From JANLQX01 sp031423635 (GTDB taxonomy: Bacteria > Actinomycetota > Acidimicrobiia > Acidimicrobiales > JANYDT01): DNA of 7,726 nucleotides. Under the pieces are notes generated by a model. The model worked only from the letters and a program-made list of their open reading frames with translations. It was not told where the DNA came from and made no database searches. The stretch spans positions 1 to 7,726 of the forward strand of contig JANPFX010000017.1 of the NCBI GenBank assembly GCA_031423635.1. Direction: 5' to 3'. Every line of letters starts with the position of its first letter. The first letter of the stretch is position 1. Position numbers and translations under genes: made by a program. Below are positions 1 through 5,599 of the stretch, in pieces.

Positions 1-973
1 TCACTGTGGCCGATCCCAGGGTCTCGATGACCGGTGCGCGTCGGGTCAGGACGTGGCGCTTCGACATCCGCCACGCGCCGACCGCCATGAACACCGTGAG
101 GACCACCGGGAACTCCTCCGGCAGCATCGCCATCGCCGTCGCAATCCCGGCGAGCAGGCCCTCGAGCCAACCACCGCGCATCGCCCCGTAGGCCACCACG
201 ACGATGGCCGCAGCGCTGAGCCCGATCACTGCCACCACGCGGACGAGCCGATCGATCTCGCTCTGCAGGCGCGTCCGCTCTGGCTCGATGGTGCGCAGTG
301 CCGTGCCGATCCCCCCGAGCTCGGTGTCGGCGCCGATCGCGGCAACTTGCGCAATGCCCCGGCCCTTCACCACCAGCGTGCCGGTGAACAGCCACGGTGT
401 GTCGTCACCTCCGGGCGGTCCCATGACCGCTCCCCCGTCGGGCCCGTCTCCGTCGGCACTTGGTGACGGCGGGTCGGCCGACGACTTCCGCACCGGCACG
501 GACTCGCCGGTCAACGCGGATTCGTCGACCGACAGATTGTTCCCGTCGAGAAGCAGGGCGTCGGCAGGCACCCGGTCGCCTTCGGAGAGCAGGACGAGGT
601 CACCTCGCACCACGTCGCGTCCAGCGATGCGTTCCTGTTGGCCATCACGAATGACGAGGGCCCGCGGCGATGACAGGTCACGGAGTGCTGCGAGCGCGTT
701 CTCCGTCTTGTGCTCCTGGTAGATCGAGATGCCGATGACCACCACGACGAACGACATCAGGATCAGGCCGTCGAGCGGTTCGGCGAGGAGGAAGTTGACG
801 GTGCCGGCCCCGAGGAGCAGCAACAGCATGGGTTCGCGGACGACGTCCCAGGCTTGGTGGACCAGGTTGCGCTTCAAGGCCACCGGCAGTTCGTTGAACC
901 CGTCGGTGGCCAGGCGACGAGCGGCCTCGGTCGACGACAACCCCTCGAGGAGAAACGCTCTGTTCTCGTTCAT
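1..973 (-). CDS. Cation-transporting P-type ATPase, N-terminal part (runs off left edge)
   Basis: Partial gene: 324 codons from an ATG at 973 to the window edge. The protein would use ATP to move a cation across the membrane. Visible in order: an N-terminal cation-ATPase domain (about residues 10-45, STEAARRLATDGFNELP), hydrophobic helices near 48-64 and 68-86, the actuator domain with VPADALLLDG (136-144) and the dephosphorylation motif TGES (155-158), two further helices near 245-263 and 272-300, and the M4 ion-binding motif PEEFPVVLT (285-293). The window ends at GSATV, which in this family lies just before the DKTGT phosphorylation site, so the catalytic Asp is not visible. M4 with PEEFP fits the P2-like group, not the CPC-type heavy-metal pumps; the ion cannot be assigned. 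Residues about 165-192 form a Gly/Pro/Asp-rich insertion in the actuator domain. The start is fixed by an ATGA overlap with the kinase stop, implying translational coupling. Confidence 0.93.
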   Translation of the reverse strand, partial: MNENRAFLLEGLSSTEAARRLATDGFNELPVALKRNLVHQAWDVVREPMLLLLLGAGTVNFLLAEPLDGLILMSFVVVVIGISIYQEHKTENALAALRDLSSPRALVIRDGQQERIAGRDVVRGDLVLLSEGDRVPADALLLDGNNLSVDESALTGESVPVRKSSADPPSPSADGDGPDGGAVMGPPGGDDTPWLFTGTLVVKGRGIAQVAAIGADTELGGIGTALRTIEPERTRLQSEIDRLVRVVAVIGLSAAAIVVVAYGAMRGGWLEGLLAGIATAMAMLPEEFPVVLTVFMAVGAWRMSKRHVLTRRAPVIETLGSATV

Positions 974-2370
974 GTTCTCGTCGGTGCGGGGTAGCTCACG
1001 GTCGCTCTCGTCCCGCCGCTCGACGAGGCCGACAGAACCAGATCTCCGCCGTCGGCACGAGCCAGCTTCCGGGCGATGGGCAGGCCGAGACCGCTGCCCG
1101 AGAGCTCGGTTCTCCGGTTGTCGGCGCGCCAGAGCCGATCGAAGGCGTGTCGCCGCTGCTCGTCGGTCATGCCCCGTCCTTCATCGTCAACGCGAATTGT
1201 TCGTTCGCCGTCCACGATCTTCGTCGACACCCGTATCGAAGCTCCTGCCGCTGACGCATCCAATGCGTTGGCGAAGAGGTTGTCGAGGATCTGGGCCAAC
1301 CGGTCGGCCTTCACCTCGGCCAGAAGCGGTTCGCTCGACTCACAGACCAGGCGGATCTCCCTCTCGTCGGCCAGCGCCGACCACGCATCGACGCGATCGG
1401 CGATTGTGACCTGGAGATCGACGAGGCCGGCCGCGGACTCGGGTCGGTCCGGTCTCGCCAGTTCGAGCAGACCATCGATGATGCGGCTCAGTCGGCTCAG
1501 TTCGTCGACCGCAGAATCGACCTCCTCGGCGAGGCGGTCGGGCGGTGCATATGCAAGGGCCTCGACGCGCAGGCGCGCCGCAGTGAGCGGGCTTCGCAGC
1601 TGATGGCTCGCGTCGGCAACGAACGCGTCCTGCGCGGTGATCAACTCCTCGATGCGACCGGCCATCGTGTTGAAATCAACGCCCAGCGCCCGAACCTCGG
1701 GAGCTCCGGACTTCGTGGGCGCGCGGGTGCGGAGGTTCCCCTGCCCGAACGCCTGAGCGGTCTGGCGCAGGGCGACGATGGGTCGCTGCAGCGAGCGGGC
1801 CATGATCACGGCAAGGCCGGTCGCCGCGACCAGGGTCGAAGCACCCACGAGCATGAGGCGCCAGGCGATCGAGCGGATCCGCCGGTCGAGCTCGGCGGTC
1901 GTGAAGCTCAGCCGGACCGCCCCCAGCATGGTCCCACCGGAAGAGACCGGCACAGCCACGAACAGCGCTGACCGACCGAGGGTCTGGGAGTAGCGCTGGT
2001 CGACGCCGACTCTGCCGGCGAGCGCGGAGACGATCTCCGGCCGCGTCGCGAAGGACCGCGCTTCCCCTGGTGCTTCGTTGTCGGCGAGGGCTACTCCTTT
2101 GGCGTCGACGACGACCACACGCGCTCCGCTGCGACGGGAATACCGGTCGGCGACCTTCACGGCATTGGCGCGTACCTGCGCGATGCCGATGTCGTTGACC
2201 TCGGAGAGCGAATCCTCGACCAGGCCGGCGAGGACCACTGCGTCGCGCTCCAGGTCCGTGCGGAGATCCTGGCGTTCGGACTCGATGATGGTCCGCCAGA
2301 ACGGCACACCGAGCACGACGAGCACGAAGGTGATCAACACCAGCGAACTGGCCAGGAGCCGACGGATCAC
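970..2370 (-). CDS. Sensor histidine kinase (HAMP, HisKA, HATPase)
   Basis: A 466-residue transmembrane kinase, partner of the response regulator just upstream. Order of parts: TM1 at about 5-24, an extracytoplasmic sensor region of about 135 residues (30-168, PAS/Cache-like pattern with RVVVVDAKGVALADN at 84-98), TM2 at about 171-191, HAMP at about 192-245, and the dimerisation/phosphoacceptor motif ASHQLRSPLTA with His256. The ATPase domain has an N-box (DNLFANAL, 363-370), G1 (DDEGRG, 395-400) and G2 (SGSGLGL, 424-430). All catalytic boxes are intact. I chose GTG 2370 because the open frame above it lies within the regulator gene in another frame, and because TM1 follows directly. No Shine-Dalgarno is visible; the start overlaps the stop of an 8-codon mini-ORF (GTGA). 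The stop overlaps the ATPase start (ATGA). The signal sensed is unknown. Confidence 0.93.
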   Translation of the reverse strand: MIRRLLASSLVLITFVLVVLGVPFWRTIIESERQDLRTDLERDAVVLAGLVEDSLSEVNDIGIAQVRANAVKVADRYSRRSGARVVVVDAKGVALADNEAPGEARSFATRPEIVSALAGRVGVDQRYSQTLGRSALFVAVPVSSGGTMLGAVRLSFTTAELDRRIRSIAWRLMLVGASTLVAATGLAVIMARSLQRPIVALRQTAQAFGQGNLRTRAPTKSGAPEVRALGVDFNTMAGRIEELITAQDAFVADASHQLRSPLTAARLRVEALAYAPPDRLAEEVDSAVDELSRLSRIIDGLLELARPDRPESAAGLVDLQVTIADRVDAWSALADEREIRLVCESSEPLLAEVKADRLAQILDNLFANALDASAAGASIRVSTKIVDGERTIRVDDEGRGMTDEQRRHAFDRLWRADNRRTELSGSGLGLPIARKLARADGGDLVLSASSSGGTRATVSYPAPTRT

Positions 2371-2393
2371 GGGGCGGTGTCCGGTGCTGTCAT
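2367..2393 (-). other. Eight-codon mini-ORF (MTAPDTAP) bridging regulator and kinase genes
   Basis: The regulator's stop is written as ATGA at 2393-2390, so an ATG overlaps it. Reading from this ATG gives MTAPDTAP and then TGA at 2369-2367, which overlaps the kinase GTG start as GTGA (2370-2367). It thus joins two genes that would otherwise be 19 bases apart, through two consecutive 4-base overlaps. It probably acts as a relay for terminating and restarting ribosomes, not as a functional peptide. The overlaps are seen directly; the function is inferred and could be chance. Confidence 0.45.
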
Positions 2394-3118
2394 GTCGACG
2401 TTGCGGCCGGATCGACCAACCGGTAGCCGATGGAGCGGACGTTCTCGATCCATGCCGGATTGCCGAGCTTCTTGCGCAGCTGGGCGACGTGCACGTCGAG
2501 GGTCTTGGTCGGCCCGTACCAGTGCTCGTCCCACACCTGCTCGATGAGATCGGACCGCGTGACCACAGCACCCGGGTCGGCGCTGAGCATTGCGAGCACG
2601 CCGAATTCCTTCGTCGTGAGTGAAAGCTCTTGGCTCTCGAGCGTCACGCGGTGCGTGCGAAGGTCGATCGTAAGTGCACCTATTGCTCGAACTCGCGTGT
2701 CCTGCGGAGCCACATCACCATTGGCGGCATCGACCCCCTCCGCTTCCATCGGGGTCGACGACACTGGATCCGCGCGGCGCATCACCGCCCGGATTCGGGC
2801 GATGAGCTCTCGCATACCGAACGGCTTCGCCAGATAGTCGTCGGCACCGAGTTCCAGCCCGACCACCCGATCGATTTCCGAACCCCGGGCCGAGATGACG
2901 ATGATCGGCAGCTTCTCGTCGAACTGGCGCAGCGACCGGCACACGTCGAGACCGTCCATATCGGGCAGGCCGAGGTCGAGAAGCACGATGTCAACCGGCA
3001 GAGCGGCATGCACATCGGCACCGCGGGACACTCGCGTGACCTCGTAGCCGTGGTGGGCGAGGCCTGCTTCGAGAGGAAGGGCAATGCCGTCGTCGTCTTC
3101 AACCAGGAGTACCTTCAC
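2390..3118 (-). CDS. OmpR/PhoB-family DNA-binding response regulator
   Basis: A 242-residue two-component regulator. The receiver domain (about 1-113) has the acidic pocket E7-D8-D9, the phosphoacceptor Asp48 in LLDLGLPDMDG, Ser76 (IVISAR) and Lys98 (AKPF), all as expected for an active receiver. The C-terminal winged helix (about 146-236) shows the family pattern with LTTKEFGVLAML, the WDEHWYGPTKTLDVHVAQLRKKLG stretch (196-219; written here only to locate it by its ends, W196 and G219) and IENVRSIGYRLV. The linker (about 115-145) is long and acidic for the family. The GTG at 3118 overlaps the stop of the haem protein (GTGA) and puts the first receiver strand VKVLLVEDDD at the N-terminus; the longer open frame upstream lies in another frame of that gene. 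It probably controls this operon, but the binding site is not proven. Confidence 0.95.
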   Translation of the reverse strand: MKVLLVEDDDGIALPLEAGLAHHGYEVTRVSRGADVHAALPVDIVLLDLGLPDMDGLDVCRSLRQFDEKLPIIVISARGSEIDRVVGLELGADDYLAKPFGMRELIARIRAVMRRADPVSSTPMEAEGVDAANGDVAPQDTRVRAIGALTIDLRTHRVTLESQELSLTTKEFGVLAMLSADPGAVVTRSDLIEQVWDEHWYGPTKTLDVHVAQLRKKLGNPAWIENVRSIGYRLVDPAATST

Positions 3119-3711
3119 GACACGACATCGTTGCAGGCCTGACGATCGGTCGGGGCGACTCGCGGAGGGCGGCCCACGGCGCGGCGGGCCCGTGGGTCGG
3201 CCAGGATGCGAAAGCTCAGCAGACCGAGGTTGAGACCCGTCATCGCCACGATCGCCAGCAGCGCAGGTGCGCGTCGATGGTCGGTGCCCGCCTGGAAGAA
3301 GTGCGCAGTGAAAAGCAGGTAGGCGACGAGACTGCTCAGGTGGATGGTGTGCCAGACCCGCTCGGAGAGCCGTTTGCGGAGGAGCGAGGTCACCTCGACG
3401 GTGACCAGGAGATACATCGCCACGATGCCCCACGCGACCGGTAGTGGTTTCCACGATGATGCGCGTGGGACGAAGATCCCCGAGAGGGTGAAGTGGCTGT
3501 AGGTGTCGGCCACCAGGGCGGAGATGTGGAGCGCCAACATCGAAAGGGACAGCGCCCCCTGGTATCGGTGGAGGTCGAGCTGCCAGTTCGGACGCGGCTT
3601 GAGCGTCGCCTTCGACGAGAGGAGCAGTCCCGTCATGACCGACGTCGCACCGAAGAACCAGGCCGAGATCCCGGAACCTCTTGCCACGTACCACCAGAAA
3701 TGCGTATTCAT
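3115..3711 (-). CDS. Ferric-reductase-like transmembrane b-haem protein
   Basis: A 198-residue integral membrane protein with about five helices (near 13-31, 51-70, 92-112, 125-142, 149-170), resembling the ferric reductase-like transmembrane domain. Its histidines suit haem binding: His48 and His62 lie 14 apart on one helix (LHRYQGALSLSMLALH), and His121/His124 and His137 lie on another, with 13 residues between 124 and 137. This double pairing is what a two-haem transmembrane electron conduit would need. There is no FAD or NAD(P)H domain, so electrons must come from another protein. ATG 3711 overlaps the apbE stop (ATGA) and has a GGGTGA sequence just upstream; GTG 3729 is a less likely in-frame alternative. 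Being next to apbE suggests a role with a flavinylated partner, as in known flavin-based extracytoplasmic electron transfer clusters. The acceptor is unknown. Confidence 0.85.
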   Translation of the reverse strand: MNTHFWWYVARGSGISAWFFGATSVMTGLLLSSKATLKPRPNWQLDLHRYQGALSLSMLALHISALVADTYSHFTLSGIFVPRASSWKPLPVAWGIVAMYLLVTVEVTSLLRKRLSERVWHTIHLSSLVAYLLFTAHFFQAGTDHRRAPALLAIVAMTGLNLGLLSFRILADPRARRAVGRPPRVAPTDRQACNDVVS

Positions 3712-4640
3712 GAGTTCACCCGTTCCCACTGGCCGTTTCGACGGACCGCCCCGTCATACCCCACGATGAGCGCGTCCACACCGAGACGCTCGGCGTTGAC
3801 CGCGGCGGCATCGGCGCCGAGAAGGATGAACTGCTTGGCGAGCACCTCCGCGTTCGCACACGAATCGGCGAGGACGGTGACCGCGGCCACATCGGTCGCG
3901 CACGACCGACCGGTCGTCGGATCGATCAGGTGGTGCACCCTCTCGCCGGTCGGCGTGACCCATCGGCGCCGGAGGGTCGACGAGGTCGCTACGCCGCCTC
4001 GAAGCGCAGTGAGGTGATCGATGGCAACCCCCGGTTGAGAAGGATCGTCCACAGAGATCGTCCATGAAACCGGCAAGCGGTCGTCGCCGTCGACCGAGGC
4101 GAATGCCATGTCGCCACCGATGTCGACGAGTGCCGAGACCGCTCCGCCGGCAACCAGTTCAGCCAACACGAGATCAGCGGATAAGCCCTTGGCGATGCCG
4201 CCGAGATCGAGACCAACGCCGGCGTCGAGGGTCACGGTTCCCGCCCGGCGATCGAAATGCAGCGGAGAGTCCGTACACGGCACAAAGCTCGGAGACGCGA
4301 GACGCCCGGACGGGGTGAGCATCGGGCCCTTCGACAGGGACCGTCGATAGCCGATGTCGAGCATCGCCCGCTGGAGGAACGGTGAGAACGTTCCGCCGGT
4401 TGCCCGCCACGCGGCGACAGCGAGCTCGAGGAGCCCGATGGTCGACGGCTCGACGGCGACCGGGGCTCCCCCGGACGTATTGAGACGGGAGACGTCACTC
4501 GTTGGAAGAAACCGCGACCAACGCTGCTCCAGCGCGTCGATCATGGCAACGGCGCTCCTGGCCAGTCGACGGGCGTGCGGACCGGACACCTCGAGGTGTC
4601 CGGTCGTTCCCATGGCGGCGAACGTGACGACGTCACTCAT
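3708..4640 (-). CDS. apbE: ApbE-family FAD:protein FMN transferase
   Basis: A 310-residue protein of the ApbE family, whose members attach FMN from FAD covalently to Thr/Ser of a target protein, using Mg2+. Visible family marks: AMGTTGHL near the N-terminus (9-16), DLGGIAKGLSAD (145-156), DIGGDMA (173-179), GVATSS followed by RRRW (216-227), HHLIDPTTGR (236-245) with the metal-site region, and NAEVLAKQFILLG (263-275). Length and motif order are normal and no key block is missing. There is no signal peptide or lipobox: the MGT motif starts only ten residues in, and no start codon lies upstream in frame. That suggests cytoplasmic action, unlike many ApbE proteins that are exported lipoproteins. 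GGAACAG upstream of ATG 4640 may be the ribosome binding site. It lies 34 bases after the small gene upstream and overlaps the haem protein gene by 4. Confidence 0.93.
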   Translation of the reverse strand: MSDVVTFAAMGTTGHLEVSGPHARRLARSAVAMIDALEQRWSRFLPTSDVSRLNTSGGAPVAVEPSTIGLLELAVAAWRATGGTFSPFLQRAMLDIGYRRSLSKGPMLTPSGRLASPSFVPCTDSPLHFDRRAGTVTLDAGVGLDLGGIAKGLSADLVLAELVAGGAVSALVDIGGDMAFASVDGDDRLPVSWTISVDDPSQPGVAIDHLTALRGGVATSSTLRRRWVTPTGERVHHLIDPTTGRSCATDVAAVTVLADSCANAEVLAKQFILLGADAAAVNAERLGVDALIVGYDGAVRRNGQWERVNS

Positions 4641-4674
4641 CGCACTGTTCCGTTTGGCCGGGAAGCCCGACCGC

Positions 4675-5130
4675 TCAGCTGGCGCGGGTGGCGCGCCGTG
4701 CCCGTCGAGTCGGCGCCTGGCGCTTCACGACGGCCCGTCGCACGGTTGAGGTCCTCCGAGGAGTCGCCACCGCCGCATTGGCACGAACAGCGGGCTGCGG
4801 CGAAAACGTGACCGCGTCGGCCGCGGCCTGCGGAACCGGAGCAGCAGCAACGGTCGCCGGCAGGTAGTGAATACGGCGGATCACCGTGATCGTCGCCGGC
4901 GTGGGGTTCGCCGATGAACTGATCGGAGCGAGCCTTTTGCTGGACTGCTCGACGACCATCGCGGCCGAGGCCCGCGACGCGGCGGACGCATCACTGATGG
5001 CAAGGGCAGCAACCACACCGAGCGTCAAGCTTGCGGCGGCACCAGTACTGAGGAGCCGCGCGTTTCGCGCCGGGTGCGGACGGCGACCCTTGCGGGCGAT
5101 CCGTGGCTTGGGGGAACGTTCAGTCGTCAT
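4675..5130 (-). CDS. Small exported or membrane-anchored protein with basic C-terminal tail
   Basis: A 151-residue protein I do not recognise. It has a basic N-terminus (1-25), one hydrophobic segment (about 27-47) and then ISDASA-AS, which would serve as a signal-peptidase site, so it is either secreted or held by one N-terminal helix. The rest is low-complexity Ala/Pro/Ser/Thr with a short central strand-like stretch, ITVIRRIHYLP (81-91). The last 27 residues hold eleven Arg/Lys and no Asp/Glu, with RR, KR and RRARR clusters. GGAGA a few bases before ATG 5130 is a good Shine-Dalgarno. It overlaps the previous gene by 11 bases in a different frame and is followed 34 bases later by apbE, in the position where ApbE targets are often found, but no FMN-binding domain or flavinylation motif is visible. 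Coding is supported by its position, ribosome site and clear export signal. Confidence 0.7.
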   Translation of the reverse strand: MTTERSPKPRIARKGRRPHPARNARLLSTGAAASLTLGVVAALAISDASAASRASAAMVVEQSSKRLAPISSSANPTPATITVIRRIHYLPATVAAAPVPQAAADAVTFSPQPAVRANAAVATPRRTSTVRRAVVKRQAPTRRARRATRAS

Positions 5131-5497
5131 CGCCGTCTCCGTCTCGTCGATCTACAGATTTGATGCTGGCCGATGTGGGGTTCCTCCGGGGCCCGGGGAC
5201 CGGCCCGGCCGTCTTTGCCAGAGTGGTCAGCACCTCCGTTGCATCCGGTGGCAGGGCCACTCCGCCTGCGGGAATCGTCACGTAGACGTCCTCGTAGCGC
5301 ACGGCCCCGGGTATGGCCGTCGTCGTGGTCGATGGCTGGGTCGAGCCGATTGTGATGTCCACCGGGGTCAACCGGCCGACGTTGCGATCGCTCGGCGAGA
5401 TTGCGAGAAGACCGGTGTTCGCCATCACCGCCAATGCGGATGTGGTGAAGGTGACGGCGACGACACCGGCGGTGATCCAAGCCCTTTTCCGTTCCAT
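5120..5497 (-). CDS. Small single-pass membrane protein, unknown function
   Basis: A 125-residue protein I do not recognise and probably the first gene of the operon. A short basic N-terminus (MERKRAW) leads into one hydrophobic segment (about 7-27), then a Ser/Thr-rich stalk (GSTQPSTTTTAIPG, 51-64) and a small region with strand-like character, RYEDVYVTIPAGG (67-79). It ends in an acidic tail, DGDGDDD (119-125). The predicted topology is N-terminus inside and most of the chain outside. I prefer ATG 5497, which puts the basic residues right before the helix; a TTG at 5536 in the same frame would add 13 residues. No Shine-Dalgarno precedes 5497, and a TANNNT hexamer ends seven bases above it, so the message may be nearly leaderless. 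Its end overlaps the next gene by 11 bases, implying the two small proteins are made together. Confidence 0.68.
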   Translation of the reverse strand: MERKRAWITAGVVAVTFTTSALAVMANTGLLAISPSDRNVGRLTPVDITIGSTQPSTTTTAIPGAVRYEDVYVTIPAGGVALPPDATEVLTTLAKTAGPVPGPRRNPTSASIKSVDRRDGDGDDD

Positions 5498-5504
5498 GAC
5501 AGCA

Positions 5505-5536
5505 ACGGTACGGATCGTCGCGTTCGGGGAGGTCAA
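5505..5536 (-). promoter_or_regulatory. Candidate promoter for the small-protein/apbE operon
   Basis: Reading the minus strand, TTGACC (5536-5531) could be a -35 and TACCGT (5510-5505) fits the actinobacterial -10 pattern TANNNT. The 20-base spacing is longer than ideal. A -10 here would start transcription at about 5498, one base before the ATG, matching the lack of a Shine-Dalgarno. It lies in the only gap large enough for an operon promoter. Confidence 0.3.
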
Positions 5537-5550
5537 GGTGTGGGTTAGGT
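5533..5550 (-). promoter_or_regulatory. Candidate direct-repeat operator (OmpR-type spacing)
   Basis: On the minus strand ACCTAAC (5550-5544), CCAC, then ACCTTGA (5539-5533) give two similar heptamers with an 11-base repeat distance, the arrangement many OmpR/PhoB-family regulators bind. The second half overlaps the candidate -35. Only the first four bases of each heptamer are identical, so this could be chance; the encoded regulator at 3118-2390 is the natural candidate to bind it. Confidence 0.22.
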
Positions 5551-5565
5551 CTTCTCCAACCTTGG

Positions 5566-5595
5566 GTTTTCGCGTGCCCGGACAGGCGGCGAAAC
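5566..5595 (-). repeat. Inverted repeat after the membrane protein gene
   Basis: GTTTCGC (5595-5589) and GCGAAAAC (5573-5566) on the minus strand can pair, with one bulged A, around a 15-base GC-rich loop. It begins 4 bases after the stop codon at 5602-5600. It might form a weak hairpin at the end of the upstream transcript, but no T-run follows, so I do not call it a terminator. Confidence 0.3.
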
Positions 5596-5599
5596 GGGG

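Noticed and set aside
729..1409. 226-residue plus-strand open frame across the ATPase and kinase
   Set aside because: Antisense to two genes with intact catalytic motifs; its product is Arg/Ser/Pro-rich shadow sequence.
2371..2571. Extension of the histidine kinase to an ATG at 2571 (533 residues)
   Set aside because: The added residues are read from the regulator's winged-helix coding region in another frame and show Ser/Arg-rich shadow composition; the GTG at 2370 directly precedes the first transmembrane helix.
3640..3651. GATS in the haem protein (residues 21-24) as a flavinylation site
   Set aside because: It resembles (S/T)GA(T/S) but is preceded by Phe, not Ser/Thr, lies within a transmembrane helix, and has no FMN-binding domain around it.
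3119..3694. Extension of the response regulator to a start at 3694 (434 residues)
   Set aside because: The extra part overlaps the haem protein gene in another frame, is Pro/Arg-rich without domain character, and the receiver domain begins exactly at GTG 3118.
5498..5536. TTG start at 5536 for the 125-residue gene
   Set aside because: It would add 13 residues with no Shine-Dalgarno and would run through the candidate promoter; ATG 5497 gives a normal basic N-terminus before the helix.
5566..5595. Inverted repeat as an intrinsic terminator for the GT-C gene
   Set aside because: The stem is only about seven pairs with a bulge and is followed by ACCCAAGG on the minus strand with no T-run; kept only as a repeat.
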